Shown: positions 25,254 to 34,367, numbered from the stretch's first letter. The stretch is DNA of 64,000 nt from JBCCGG01 sp039029395 (GCA_039029395.1 JBCCGG010000001.1:372001-436000), one strand, 5' to 3'. Made by a program: numbers and translations. Notes: generated by a model from the letters alone, not told the origin.

Positions 25254-25955
25254 ATGGGCGCCGAGACCCAGGACATGATCTACACCGCCTCGACCTGGAT
25301 CCTGCCGGTTCTGCTGGCGATCACATTGCACGAGGCGGCCCACGGCTTCGTCGCCTGGCGCTTGGGCGACGACACCGCCTATCGGGCGGGCCGGGTCACC
25401 TTCAATCCCTTGCGCCACGTCGACACCATGGGGACGGTGGTGCTGCCGGCCATGTTGCTTCTGCTGCGCGCGCCCTTCCTGTTCGGCTGGGCCAAACCGG
25501 TGCCGGTCAACTTCGGCCGGCTCGGCCGGCCGCGCCGGGACATGGTGTTGGTGGCCGCCGCCGGGCCCGCCGCCAACATTTTGATCGCGACCCTGTCGGC
25601 GCTTCTTTTCCACGTCTTGGTGATGGTGCCGGAGACCGCGGCCCTGTGGCTCGCCCACAACTTCTACAATGCCATACTGATCAATCTAGTGCTGGCGATC
25701 TTCAACATGCTGCCCCTGCCGCCCTTGGACGGCGGGCGGGTCGCGGTCGGCCTGCTGCCACGTGCGCTCGCCCTGCCGCTTGCCCGACTCGAGCGCTATG
25801 GGTTTCTCATACTAATTGGGATCGTTTTCGTCCTGCCGATGCTGAGCCGTCAGGTCGGGCTCGATCTCAACCTCTTCGACTGGTTGGTGTGGCAGCCGAT
25901 CGAAGCGGTCCTGCCGGTCTTCCTGTGGCTGGCCGGCCTGCCCAGCGGAGGCTAA
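25254..25955 (+). CDS. Site-2 protease family (M50) membrane metalloprotease
   Basis: A 233-aa protein with five to six membrane segments. The zinc site HEAAH (HExxH) is near residues 26-30, and the third ligand lies in NMLPLPPLDGGRV near residue 157-169. VPVNFGRLGRPRRD is the loop typical of the RseP-distant, SpoIVFB/S2P-like short family found beside scpA. It lies 5 bp after nagZ and 2 bp before scpA. ATG 25254 is the first start after the nagZ stop; ATG 25275 is an alternative. Confidence 0.9.
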   Translation: MGAETQDMIYTASTWILPVLLAITLHEAAHGFVAWRLGDDTAYRAGRVTFNPLRHVDTMGTVVLPAMLLLLRAPFLFGWAKPVPVNFGRLGRPRRDMVLVAAAGPAANILIATLSALLFHVLVMVPETAALWLAHNFYNAILINLVLAIFNMLPLPPLDGGRVAVGLLPRALALPLARLERYGFLILIGIVFVLPMLSRQVGLDLNLFDWLVWQPIEAVLPVFLWLAGLPSGG

Positions 25956-25957
25956 GC

Positions 25958-26737
25958 GTGGACGAGACGACCCCCTTCGAAGACGAGCCCGCCGGGCCCC
26001 TGGCCGAGGACTTTGTGCTCGACCTGGAAGGCTACGAGGGCCCGATCGACGCCCTGCTGCAGTTGGCCCGGGATCAAAAGGTCGATCTGACCAAGATCTC
26101 GATTCTGACGCTGGCCGACCAATACCTAGAATTCGTCCGCCAGGCCCGGCGCCTGCGTCTGGAGTTGGCCGCCGACTACCTGGTGATGGCCGCCTGGCTC
26201 GCCTATCTGAAATCCCGCCTGCTGCTGCCCGAGCCGGAAGGCGAGGAGGAGCCGAGCGGCGCCGAGCTGGCCGCCGCCCTGCGCCTGCAGCTGCAGCGCC
26301 TTGAAGCCATTCAGAAACTCGGCCAAGACCTTATGGCGCGTCCGCGCTTGGGCCAGGAGGTCTTTGGCCGGGGCGCGCCGGAGCCGCTCAAGGTGGTCAC
26401 CTCGACGGTGTTCCAAGTCAGCCTCTACGACCTGCTCAAGGCCTACGGCACAAATCAGGCCAAGGAGCGGGCGACCAACCTGAGGATCGAGTCGAGCGAC
26501 CTCTACTCGGTTGAACGGGCGCTCGGCCGATTGACCCGGCTTATCGGCGCTGTGCCGGGCTGGCACACGCTCGCCAGCTTCCTGCCGGCCGATCTGCGCG
26601 GCGGCGTGGTGTGGCGCTCGGCGGTCGCCTCGACCTTTGCCGCCAGCCTGGAGATGTGCCGGGAAGGCAAACTGAAGATCCGCCAGGAGTCCCCCTTCGG
26701 GCCGATTTATTTCAGCGGCCGGGAGCAAGGAGATTAA
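25958..26737 (+). CDS. scpA: Segregation and condensation protein A
   Basis: A 259-aa kleisin. The N-terminal region FVLDLEGYEGPIDALLQLAR matches the ScpA SMC-head-binding region, followed by VDLTKISILTLADQYLEFV and the helical AADYLVMAAWLAYLKSRLLLP. The winged-helix C-terminus binds SMC. GTG 25958 was chosen: GGAG lies 7-10 nt upstream and the stop of the site-2 protease is only 2 bp before. ScpA with ScpB and SMC forms the chromosome condensation complex. Confidence 0.94.
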   Translation: MDETTPFEDEPAGPLAEDFVLDLEGYEGPIDALLQLARDQKVDLTKISILTLADQYLEFVRQARRLRLELAADYLVMAAWLAYLKSRLLLPEPEGEEEPSGAELAAALRLQLQRLEAIQKLGQDLMARPRLGQEVFGRGAPEPLKVVTSTVFQVSLYDLLKAYGTNQAKERATNLRIESSDLYSVERALGRLTRLIGAVPGWHTLASFLPADLRGGVVWRSAVASTFAASLEMCREGKLKIRQESPFGPIYFSGREQGD

Positions 26738-26740
26738 GTC

Positions 26741-27457
26741 ATGAGCGATGAATTTGACCATCTGCGCCTGCTGGAAGCGATTCTCTTCGCCAGCGCCGAG
26801 CCGCTTGGCTCGGCCCAGCTCGGGCGCTTCCTGCCCGAGGGCGCGGACCTGGCGGCCCTCATGGAGGAGCTTTCCGGGCTCTACGCCAATCGTGGGGTCA
26901 TTCTCACCAAGATCGGCGACAAGTGGGCCTTTCGCACGGCGGCCGATTTGGCCGGGCGTCTGCAGATCGAGAAACAGGTCGAGCGCAAGCTCTCCAAGCC
27001 GGCTGTCGATACGCTCGCGATCATCGCCTACCACCAGCCGATCACCCGGGGCGAGATCGAGGAGATCCGTGGCGTTTCGCTCTCCAAGGGCACGCTCGAC
27101 ACCCTTCTGGAGGTCGGCTGGATCCGGCCCCGGGGGCGTCGGCGCACGCCCGGCCGTCCGGTCACTTGGGGCACCAGCGAAGCCTTTCTGGATCATTTCG
27201 GGCTGGACAGCCTGGACGCTCTACCGGGCCAGGCCGAGCTCAAGGCCGCCGGCCTCTTGGACAAGCGCCCGGCCGCCACGGTACTGCGGGTGCGCGGCCT
27301 GCTGCTCAAAGACGAGGAGCAAGAGGGGCAAGAAGAGGCCGAGGATCGCCTGGAGGAAAGCCAGGACGCGGACGATCTGCCGCTCGAGCCCTGGGACCTG
27401 CTGGCCGCTGAATTCGGCGAGGACGAGGAGGCTGAACCGACGGCGTCCAAACATTGA
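26741..27457 (+). CDS. scpB: Segregation and condensation protein B
   Basis: A 238-aa protein with two winged-helix domains: HLRLLEAILFASAEPLG at the start, the conserved LAIIAYHQPITRGEIEEIRG near residues 92-112, and RTPGRPVTWGTSEAFLDHFG. The last ~55 residues are a highly acidic Glu/Asp-rich tail. It bridges ScpA in the SMC complex. It begins 3 bp after scpA. An AT-rich inverted repeat lies 6 bp past the stop. Confidence 0.94.
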   Translation: MSDEFDHLRLLEAILFASAEPLGSAQLGRFLPEGADLAALMEELSGLYANRGVILTKIGDKWAFRTAADLAGRLQIEKQVERKLSKPAVDTLAIIAYHQPITRGEIEEIRGVSLSKGTLDTLLEVGWIRPRGRRRTPGRPVTWGTSEAFLDHFGLDSLDALPGQAELKAAGLLDKRPAATVLRVRGLLLKDEEQEGQEEAEDRLEESQDADDLPLEPWDLLAAEFGEDEEAEPTASKH

Positions 27458-27463
27458 AACGAT

Positions 27464-27494
27464 TTATAAATAGATAGTTGTCGCCTATTTATAA
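27464..27494. repeat. AT-rich inverted repeat downstream of scpB
   Basis: TTATAAATAG (27464-27473) and CTATTTATAA (27485-27494) are perfect 10-bp complements around an 11-nt loop. A second dyad, AGGTTTGCTGCAGACCT, lies at 27506-27522 (8-bp arms with one G-T pair). There is no T-run for termination. The location, between scpB and the ABC ATPase start at 27598, suits either an operator for the ATPase promoter or a weak transcript end for the scp operon. Confidence 0.5.
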
Positions 27495-27597
27495 GAATTT
27501 ACATTAGGTTTGCTGCAGACCTCTGTGCGATTTTGCAATTGTCATGGCGGCTGTTCGCCTGTTTAAGCAGGGGTCGCCATTCACCTGAGCGCACGCC

Positions 27598-28662
27598 ATG
27601 TCCGCCTTGTCGTTCGACCATGTCAGCCATGCCTTCGGCCAACTTTTGGCGGTCGATGAGCTATCGCTTTCGGTCGAGCCGGGTGAGCTGGTTTGCCTGC
27701 TCGGTCCTTCGGGCTGCGGCAAGACCACGGTGCTGCGGATCGCCGCCGGTCTGGAGCGTCTTCAACAGGGCCGGGTCAGCCTGGACGGGAAGGTGGTGGC
27801 CGACGACAGGACCGCGGCACCGACGGAGGATCGGGGCATCGGCCTGGTGTTTCAGGACTATGCGCTCTTTCCCCATCTTTCGGTCGCCGAGAACGTCGCC
27901 TTCGGTCTCAGACGTCTTCCCGCCGAGGCCAGGCGCGCCCGGGTGAGGGAAGTGCTCGAGGAGGTCGGCATGGCCCAGGCGTCGGATAGCTTTCCCCACA
28001 CGCTGTCTGGCGGCCAGCAGCAGCGGGTCGCGCTGGCCCGGGCGCTGGCGCCAAAACCACGGGTGATGCTGCTGGACGAGCCTTTCTCGGGCCTGGATTC
28101 CCGCCTGCGCAACCAAATCCGCGACCAAACGCTCCACGTGCTCAAGGAAAGCGGGGCGGCCACCTTGATGGTCACGCACGATCCCGAGGAGGCCATGTTC
28201 ATGGCCGACCGGGTCGCATTGATGCGCGCCGGGCGTTTGATCCAGGTGGGCCGCCCGACCGAGCTCTACTTCGCGCCGGCCGATGCCTTTGTCGCCAGCT
28301 TCTTTGGCGAGATCAACCTGCTGAAGGGCACCATCGAGCACGGCCGCGTCGCGACCCCTTTCGGCGACTTGGCGGCCCACGGCCTGGCAGATGGTACGGC
28401 CGTGGAGATTTTGATCCGCCCGGAGGCCCTGCGTTTGACGGCCATGACGCCTGCCATGGCGGCCGGCGCGGGCAAAGCGGCCCGGGTCATGGCATCGCGC
28501 ATGCTGGGCCGTAGCTCGCTGGTGCATCTGAGCGTCGACAATGGCAACGGCCAGGATCTGCATCTGCACGCCCGGATTCCGGGGCGCTACCTGCCCAAGG
28601 AGGACGAGCTGCTGGCGGTCGACCTGGACCCGAGCCAAGCTTTTGTGTTTCCTACGGTTTGA
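27598..28662 (+). CDS. Orphan ABC transporter ATP-binding protein (FbpC/PotA-like)
   Basis: A 354-aa ATPase. Walker A is GPSGCGKTT, the Q-loop lies in VFQDYALFPHLS, the signature is LSGGQQQRVALARAL, Walker B is VMLLDEP and the H-loop is VTHDPEEAM. The C-terminal ~110 residues form a TOBE domain. This layout belongs to the Fe3+/polyamine/sulfate-type importer ATPases (FbpC, PotA). No permease or binding protein gene is adjacent, which is odd for the class; a distant partner is likely. Metal or polyamine uptake is a family-based guess. Confidence 0.88.
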   Translation: MSALSFDHVSHAFGQLLAVDELSLSVEPGELVCLLGPSGCGKTTVLRIAAGLERLQQGRVSLDGKVVADDRTAAPTEDRGIGLVFQDYALFPHLSVAENVAFGLRRLPAEARRARVREVLEEVGMAQASDSFPHTLSGGQQQRVALARALAPKPRVMLLDEPFSGLDSRLRNQIRDQTLHVLKESGAATLMVTHDPEEAMFMADRVALMRAGRLIQVGRPTELYFAPADAFVASFFGEINLLKGTIEHGRVATPFGDLAAHGLADGTAVEILIRPEALRLTAMTPAMAAGAGKAARVMASRMLGRSSLVHLSVDNGNGQDLHLHARIPGRYLPKEDELLAVDLDPSQAFVFPTV

Positions 28663-28666
28663 GGCG

Positions 28667-29101
28667 ATGAGCGCGCTTGAGGAGGCGGTCCGCCGGGAGA
28701 TCGAAGAGGTTCACCGCTTCTTCGTCGAGTGGTTCAACGGCACGGCGCGGCGGTCCGATTTCGATAGCCGCTTCGCTGATCGCTTGGACCCGGAGATGGT
28801 CTTCGTCTCGCCGGACGGCAACCGGCCGGACCGGACCGCGCTGTTGGCCGGCATTCGCCAGGCCCACGGCGCCAACCCGGGCTTTCGTATCGCCATTCGC
28901 GACGTCAAGCTGCTGCGAGACCTGGGCGAGGCCCTGCTGGTCTCCTACACGGAATGGCAAAGGGGCGCGCGCAGCTCGGCCAGAGGCGAAAATGCCCGAT
29001 TCACCACCCTGGTCATCACCAAGCCGCCGTTCCGCTGGCTCCACGTCCACGAAACCTGGCTGCCCGAGGCGGGGAGAGCCGCAGGATCCTTCGATTTTTG
29101 A
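28667..29101 (+). CDS. NTF2-like (SnoaL/DUF4440-type) small protein
   Basis: A 144-aa protein with an N-terminal amphipathic helix (EEVHRFFVEWFNG) and the FDSRFADRLDPEMVFVSPDG and VKLLRDLGEALLVSYTEW segments of the NTF2/DUF4440 cone fold. No catalytic residues can be named. It starts 4 bp after the ABC ATPase stop with GAGG immediately upstream, so it is in the same transcription unit. Function unknown. Confidence 0.7.
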   Translation: MSALEEAVRREIEEVHRFFVEWFNGTARRSDFDSRFADRLDPEMVFVSPDGNRPDRTALLAGIRQAHGANPGFRIAIRDVKLLRDLGEALLVSYTEWQRGARSSARGENARFTTLVITKPPFRWLHVHETWLPEAGRAAGSFDF

Positions 29102-29259
29102 CCGGCCAAGGCCTGGTCCGAAGCCACCCAAGAGGCCCCCGCGCCATAACCTTTCCTTTCTGTTATAATGGGATCAAAGCGTTGCGGGGCCGGAGGCATT
29201 TTGCCATAGTCCGGCCCTTTGGAGCAGGAGGTTCCTGCACGTGAAGGGAGATCCCAGTA

Positions 29260-29562
29260 ATGGGTACGTTTAGCATATGGCATTGGTTGATCGTGCTGGT
29301 TGTCGTCCTGGTCCTGTTCGGCGGCGGCGGCAAGCTGTCCAAGCTGATGGGCGACATGGGCAAGGGCGTCACCTCCTTCAAGAAAGGCCTGAAGGACGGC
29401 GGCGAGGCCGACAAGGATAAGGTCGAAGCCAAGGAGGAAGAGCCCAAGGCGATCGATCCTCAGCCGGCCGCCTCGACCCAGGCCGAGCCGGAGGTCGTCA
29501 CGGCCGAGCCGGTCGAAGATCAGCCGGAGAAGGAAAAGGACAAGACCGCGGCCAGCGGCTGA
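29260..29562 (+). CDS. tatA: Twin-arginine translocase subunit TatA
   Basis: A 100-aa protein with an N-terminal transmembrane helix (WHWLIVLVVVLVLFG), a glycine hinge (GGGG), the amphipathic helix KLMGDMGKGVTSFKKGLK, and a long acidic low-complexity tail. It multimerises to form the Tat export pore for folded proteins. First gene of tatABC; GGGAG lies 9-13 nt upstream. A TATAAT-like box at 29164-29169 may be its -10 element, without a clear -35. Confidence 0.93.
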   Translation: MGTFSIWHWLIVLVVVLVLFGGGGKLSKLMGDMGKGVTSFKKGLKDGGEADKDKVEAKEEEPKAIDPQPAASTQAEPEVVTAEPVEDQPEKEKDKTAASG

Positions 29563-29621
29563 AAACCGCTCGCTCAGCGTCTTGACCATGGTCTCGTGCC
29601 AATCTCGGGTGACGCCACGCC

Positions 29622-30092
29622 ATGTTTGACATCGGCGGCTTGGAAATGGCGCTCATCCTCCTGGTGGCCCTGCTCGTCGTCGGCCCCAAGGAGCTGCCGC
29701 GCCTTCTAAAGACTGTGGGCCACTGGGTCCGCAAGGCGCGCGGGCTCGCCCGGGAGTTCCAATCAGGCCTCGACGACATCGTGCGCGAGGCCGAGCTGGA
29801 CGAGGCCAAGAAGATGATCGAGGGCACCTCCAAGCACTCGATCGAGAAATCGATCGGCGACGCCATCGACCCGACCGGCGAGATGGACAAGGAGGTCAAG
29901 GAAATGACCGGGGCGGCGCGTGAGCTGACCAGCGGCAAGCTCGACTCGGAGCCCGACGCGGCCGCAAGTCCCAAGCCGGCGCCGGAGCCGGAGACCGAGG
30001 CGACCGTGGTCAAACACCCGAAAGCGGCCAGCGAACTAGAGAGCGCCGAGGCGCCGGCGGCGGCCGAGGACGAGGCCCAGAAACGCGCATGA
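29622..30092 (+). CDS. tatB: Twin-arginine translocase subunit TatB
   Basis: A 156-aa protein starting MFDIGGLEMALILLVALLVV, the standard TatB N-terminal helix with GPKELPRLLKTVG hinge. A long amphipathic helix (VRKARGLAREFQSGLDDIV) and an Ala/Pro/Glu-rich C-terminal tail follow. With TatC it forms the receptor for twin-arginine signal peptides. It lies 59 bp after tatA and 13 bp before tatC. Confidence 0.93.
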   Translation: MFDIGGLEMALILLVALLVVGPKELPRLLKTVGHWVRKARGLAREFQSGLDDIVREAELDEAKKMIEGTSKHSIEKSIGDAIDPTGEMDKEVKEMTGAARELTSGKLDSEPDAAASPKPAPEPETEATVVKHPKAASELESAEAPAAAEDEAQKRA

Positions 30093-30105
30093 CGGCCAGG
30101 GATAA

Positions 30106-30927
30106 ATGGTAGCGATGGCGGAAGACGACGGCTCCGGCGGCAAGATGCCGCTGCTCGAGCACCTGGTCGAGCTGCGTGCGCGCTTGCTGAAGTGCGTGGT
30201 CGCGCTGATCGTCGCGTTCCTGTTCTGCTTTTACTTCGCCCAGGACATCTTCGAGTTCTTGGCCGAGCCTTTGCTGCGGATCATGGAGAAGCGCGGGGTC
30301 GAGCCGATGATGATCATCACGGCGCTGACCGAGGGCTTCTTCACCTACGTCAAGGTTGCCTTCTTCGCGGCCGCCTTCGTCACCTGCCCGGTCTTCCTCA
30401 CTCAGTTCTGGCTGTTCGTCGCGCCCGGGCTCTACCGCCACGAGAAGAAGGCCATGCTGCCCTTCCTGCTGGCCACGCCCTTCCTGTTCTTTATCGGCGG
30501 CGCCCTGGTCTATTACATCATTTTCCCGACCGCGGCCGATTTCCTGCTGTCGGTGGTCGACATCGGCACGCCGCAGATCGAAGGCGGGCTGGAGATCGAG
30601 CTGCAGGCCAAGATCAGCGAGTATCTCTCGCTGATGATGAAGCTGATTTTCGCCTTCGGGCTCTGCTTCCAGCTGCCGGTCGTCATGACGCTTCTGGCAC
30701 GTACGGGGCTGGCGACCTCAAAGGGCATGGCCGAGAAGCGCAAGTATGCGATCGTCGGCGTCTTCGTGGTGGCGGCGATCTTCACGCCGCCCGATCCGAT
30801 CAGCCAGCTTATGCTCGCGGTGCCGATCATCATCCTCTACGAAATCTCGATCTACATGGCCAAGATGGTCGAGAAGAAGCGCGCCGCCGAAGCGGGCGAT
30901 GACGAGGATGAGGAGGCGGAGAGCTGA
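30106..30927 (+). CDS. tatC: Twin-arginine translocase subunit TatC
   Basis: A 273-aa protein with six transmembrane helices. Conserved TatC features are the N-terminal LLEHLVELRARLLK, the first periplasmic loop with FFTYVKVAFFAAAF, the FWLFVAPGLYRHEKK cytoplasmic segment, and IFTPPDPISQ near residue 224. It forms the core receptor of the Tat system. ATG 30106 follows an AGGGA site; ATG 30115 is possible too. It has an acidic C-terminal tail. Confidence 0.95.
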   Translation: MVAMAEDDGSGGKMPLLEHLVELRARLLKCVVALIVAFLFCFYFAQDIFEFLAEPLLRIMEKRGVEPMMIITALTEGFFTYVKVAFFAAAFVTCPVFLTQFWLFVAPGLYRHEKKAMLPFLLATPFLFFIGGALVYYIIFPTAADFLLSVVDIGTPQIEGGLEIELQAKISEYLSLMMKLIFAFGLCFQLPVVMTLLARTGLATSKGMAEKRKYAIVGVFVVAAIFTPPDPISQLMLAVPIIILYEISIYMAKMVEKKRAAEAGDDEDEEAES

Positions 30928-30933
30928 CCGCCG

Positions 30934-31377
30934 CTAGCCGGCCAGGGACTTGGTCATCCTGATCTTGTTTGCCTCCCGACTGGTCCGCCGCCAGCCATTG
31001 CGTTCGTAGAGCGCGATGGTCTCGGCCATCTCGACATGGGTGGTCAGGCGCAGCTCCGGGTAACCCCGCCCGGCTGCCTCACCCTCGGCCAAGCGCAACA
31101 GGCGGCGGCCCAGCCCTTGGCCTCTGGCGTCGGGGTGCACGGCAACGTTGGCGAGCCCCATGTAGCCGTCGCCCTCGATCAGGACCAGGGCGCCAAGGGT
31201 CCGGCCGTCGGCTTCGGCCAACCACACCAAGTGCTCGGCGATTTCCGCGTCGAGGCCCTCGCTCATCGACGGCAGCCCCGCAAGGCGCCCAGCGTAGTCA
31301 GCATAGGCCGCCTCCAAGCATTGGCCGAAGGCTTTGGCATCGCGCGGCTCGGCGCGGCGAAGTGTCCAGTCTGTCAT
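30934..31377 (-). CDS. GNAT family N-acetyltransferase
   Basis: A 147-aa GNAT protein. The acetyl-CoA pyrophosphate loop is ARGQGLGRRLL, preceded by the VAVHPD strand, and the family motif ALYERNGW lies near the C-terminus. The acceptor substrate is unknown. ATG 31377 gives the usual start MTDWTLRRAEPRD. It is convergent with tatC (6-bp gap) and divergent from serS. Confidence 0.87.
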   Translation of the reverse strand: MTDWTLRRAEPRDAKAFGQCLEAAYADYAGRLAGLPSMSEGLDAEIAEHLVWLAEADGRTLGALVLIEGDGYMGLANVAVHPDARGQGLGRRLLRLAEGEAAGRGYPELRLTTHVEMAETIALYERNGWRRTSREANKIRMTKSLAG

Positions 31378-31541
31378 GATCGAACGTCCATCCACGATGA
31401 CGCACGGCGGTTTACTCCCACGACCCTATGCCTCGCTCTCGAGAGAAGGCAAGGCAACGGCAAATGTGGACAAGCGCGCCGGGCACGCCTTATAAGGGCG
31501 GCCCGGTGTTTCCTCGCCCCAATTGCCCGAGTCGCGCCGTC

Positions 31542-32819
31542 ATGTTCGATCTCAAATGGATTCGAGACTGCCCCGATGATTTCGATGCCGGTCTCGCGCG
31601 GCGCGGCCTGGAGCCGCGCGCCAAGGAGGTGCTGGCGCTCGACCAGACCCGGCGCGAGACTCAGACCGCCTTGCAGGATCTGCAGGCCCGGCGCAACGAG
31701 GCCTCTAAGTCGATCGGCGCGGCGAAGAAACAGGGTGGCGACGCCGAAGCGCTGGTCGCCGAGGTTGCCCGAATAAAAGAGCAGATCGGCGTGGTCGAGG
31801 CGCGCGACCGGGCGCTTGGCCAGGAGCTGGAGACCCTTCTGGCGGGTATCCCCAATATGCCCGCCGCCGACGTGCCCGACGGGCGGGACGAGAGCGCCAA
31901 CCGGGTCGAGCGCGAGGTCGGTACCCCGCCCACCTTCGACGTCGCCCCCAAGCAGCACTTCGAGCTGGGCGAGGCGCTCGGCATGATGGACTTCGCGACC
32001 GCCGCCAAGCTGTCGGGCGCGCGCTTCGTGATCATGCAAGGCCAGCTCGCCCGCCTGCACCGGGCGCTGGCCCAGTTTATGCTCGACCGCCACACCCTGG
32101 AAAACGGCTACACCGAGGTCAACCCGCCAATCCTGGTGCGCGACCACGTGCTTTTCGGCACCGGCCAGCTGCCCAAGTTCGCCGAGGATCAGTTCCATAC
32201 CGACGACGACTTCTGGCTGATCCCAACCGCGGAGGTGCCGCTCACCAACCTGGTGGCCGACCGCATCTTGGAAGAGTCTGAGCTGCCGATCCGGGTGACC
32301 GCCCATACGCCCTGTTTCCGCTCCGAGGCCGGCTCGGCCGGCAAGGACACCCGGGGCATGCTGCGCCAGCATCAGTTCGAGAAGGTCGAGCTGGTCTCGA
32401 TCGCCCATCCCGACCACTCCGGTGACGAGCACGAGCGCATGACCGCTTGCGCCGAGGGCATTCTGAAGGACCTCGGCCTGGCATTCCGCACGGTGACGCT
32501 CTCAACGGGTGACATGGGTTTCGGGGCCCAGAAGACCTACGATATCGAGGTCTGGTTGCCCGGCCAGGACACCTACCGGGAGATCTCCAGCTGCTCCAAC
32601 TGCGGCGACTTTCAGGCCCGGCGCATGAAAGCGCGCTTCCGCGCGTCGGGCGAGAAGGGTACCCGCTTCGTGCACACTCTGAACGGCTCGGGCATCGCGG
32701 TCGGTCGTGCGCTGATCGCGGTCATGGAGAACTACCAAACCGCGGAGGGCGCGATCCGTATCCCCGAGGCGCTGCGGCCCTATCTGGGCGGCCTAGAGCT
32801 CCTGTCGGCCGATGGCTGA
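31542..32819 (+). CDS. serS: Serine--tRNA ligase
   Basis: A 425-aa class II synthetase. The N-terminal coiled-coil tRNA-binding arm (residues ~25-100) is rich in Glu/Arg/Ala. The catalytic core has motif 2 (FRSEAGSAGKDTRGMLRQHQ) and motif 3 (GSGIAVGRALIAVMENYQ), and GDMGFGAQKTYDIEVWLPGQ. It charges tRNA-Ser (and tRNA-Sec where present). The start ATG 31542 fits the standard MFDLKWIRD beginning. It overlaps surE by 8 bp. Confidence 0.96.
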   Translation: MFDLKWIRDCPDDFDAGLARRGLEPRAKEVLALDQTRRETQTALQDLQARRNEASKSIGAAKKQGGDAEALVAEVARIKEQIGVVEARDRALGQELETLLAGIPNMPAADVPDGRDESANRVEREVGTPPTFDVAPKQHFELGEALGMMDFATAAKLSGARFVIMQGQLARLHRALAQFMLDRHTLENGYTEVNPPILVRDHVLFGTGQLPKFAEDQFHTDDDFWLIPTAEVPLTNLVADRILEESELPIRVTAHTPCFRSEAGSAGKDTRGMLRQHQFEKVELVSIAHPDHSGDEHERMTACAEGILKDLGLAFRTVTLSTGDMGFGAQKTYDIEVWLPGQDTYREISSCSNCGDFQARRMKARFRASGEKGTRFVHTLNGSGIAVGRALIAVMENYQTAEGAIRIPEALRPYLGGLELLSADG

Positions 32820-33594
32820 GGCCAAGGGGGATCTTTCCAACGCGCGGATTCTGGTCACCAACGACGACGGAATACACGCACCGGGCCTGAAGGCCTGTGT
32901 ACGCATCGCCCGCCAGCTTTCCAAGGACGTCTGGGTCGTCGCGCCGGAAAGCGAGCAGAGCGCGACTAGCCACTCGCTCACGGTGCGCCGGCCCTTGCGC
33001 CTGCGCAAGATCGGACATCGACGCTATACGGTCGATGGCACGCCGACCGACTGCGTGGTCATCGCCTTGCGCAAGCTCTTGGCCGAGCGGCCGGCCGATC
33101 TGGTGCTCAGCGGCGTCAACCACGGCGCCAACATGGGCGAGGACGTAACCTACTCCGGCACCGTGGCAGCCGCCATGGAGGGTGCGCTCTTGGGCGTGCC
33201 CTCGATCGCCCTGTCCCAGAACCGGGTCAGTGGAAAGGTGGTCTCCTGGGCGACCGCCGAGCGCCACGGCCCACCGATCGTCGCCAAGCTGCTCAGCCTG
33301 CCCTGGCCGCGCGAGGTGCTGATGAACGTCAACTTCCCGCCGGTCGGCCCGGACCAGGTTCAGGGCATCCGGGTCGTCCGCCAGGGCCGGCGTGACACCG
33401 ACGTCCAGGTCATCGAGCGCCAGGACCCGGCCGGCCGTGCGTACCTTTGGATCGGCGATTTTGTTGATGACGAAACCTCCGAGCGGGGCACCGATCTGGC
33501 GGCGATCAAGGAGCGCGCGATCGCGGTTACGCCGCTCCATCTGGATCTGACCCACAAAGGCACCTTGAAGAAGCTGGCGGGCCTCTTCTCATGA
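32812..33594 (+). CDS. surE: 5'/3'-nucleotidase SurE
   Basis: A 260-aa survival protein E. The metal-binding ILVTNDDGIHAPGL is at residues 13-26; VVAPESEQSATSHSLT and LSGVNHGANMGEDVTYSGTV complete the active site. SurE dephosphorylates nucleoside 5'- and 3'-monophosphates and short polyphosphate. Start ATG overlaps the serS stop (8 bp) and its own stop overlaps pcm (4 bp), so the three genes are tightly coupled, as in many proteobacteria. Confidence 0.95.
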   Translation: MAEAKGDLSNARILVTNDDGIHAPGLKACVRIARQLSKDVWVVAPESEQSATSHSLTVRRPLRLRKIGHRRYTVDGTPTDCVVIALRKLLAERPADLVLSGVNHGANMGEDVTYSGTVAAAMEGALLGVPSIALSQNRVSGKVVSWATAERHGPPIVAKLLSLPWPREVLMNVNFPPVGPDQVQGIRVVRQGRRDTDVQVIERQDPAGRAYLWIGDFVDDETSERGTDLAAIKERAIAVTPLHLDLTHKGTLKKLAGLFS

Positions 33595-34280
33595 GCACGG
33601 CGGCCCACAAGATCCGCATGGTCATGGAGCTGCGCCGCGTCGGCATCTCAGATACCGGGGTGCTCTCGGCGATCGAGCGGATCCCCCGCGAGATCTTCGT
33701 GCCGGACCTGTTCAGGGACCAGGCCTACGAGAACCGCGCCCTGCCAATCGGCCAGGGCCAGACCTTGAGCCAGCCCCAGGTGGTCGCCCAGATGACCCAG
33801 GCTCTAGCCTTCCAGGGGCGTCTCAAGGTGCTCGAGATCGGCACCGGCTCGGGCTACCAAACCGCGGTGCTGTCGCGCCTGGCGCGCCGGGTCTACACCA
33901 TCGAGCGCTATAAAGAGCTGCTGCGCACCGCCGAGACCAGGCTATCCGAGCTGCGCCTGCACAACATCACCGCCAAAGTCGGCGACGGCTCGAAAGGTTG
34001 GCCGGCCCAAGCGCCTTTCGAGCGGATCATCGTCACCGCGGCGCCCCAGGAGGTGCCCGGCGTCCTGGTCGATCAGCTGGCGCCTGGCGGTATCCTGGTG
34101 TTGCCGGTGGGTCGACCCGGGCGGGAGCAGGACCTGGTGCGGGTCGTCAAGGGTGAGACTGGCCTGACAGAGGAGCGCCTCGGCCCGGTGCGCTTCGTGC
34201 CCCTAGTGCCGGACCTGCCGGCAGAAGAGGCGCCCGGCCGGGAACAGACCACTGGACCTCGGCGCCAGAGTCTGGCATGA
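33591..34280 (+). CDS. pcm: Protein-L-isoaspartate O-methyltransferase
   Basis: A 229-aa SAM-dependent methyltransferase. The SAM motif I is VLEIGTGSGYQTAVLS, and the PIGQGQTLSQPQVVAQMTQAL segment near residue 50 is diagnostic of Pcm. It repairs isoaspartyl residues in aged proteins. Its C-terminal ~30 residues are a charged, Pro/Glu/Arg-rich extension beyond the usual ~210 residues. It follows surE by 4-bp overlap. Confidence 0.94.
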   Translation: MSTAAHKIRMVMELRRVGISDTGVLSAIERIPREIFVPDLFRDQAYENRALPIGQGQTLSQPQVVAQMTQALAFQGRLKVLEIGTGSGYQTAVLSRLARRVYTIERYKELLRTAETRLSELRLHNITAKVGDGSKGWPAQAPFERIIVTAAPQEVPGVLVDQLAPGGILVLPVGRPGREQDLVRVVKGETGLTEERLGPVRFVPLVPDLPAEEAPGREQTTGPRRQSLA

Positions 34281-34367
34281 ATTGGAGCACGGGAGAACGA
34301 GGCCAAGGGTAAAACCGCCTCCGGGGACGGCTGCCTGGTTGAATGATTATGATGGGCGCCGACCTGA

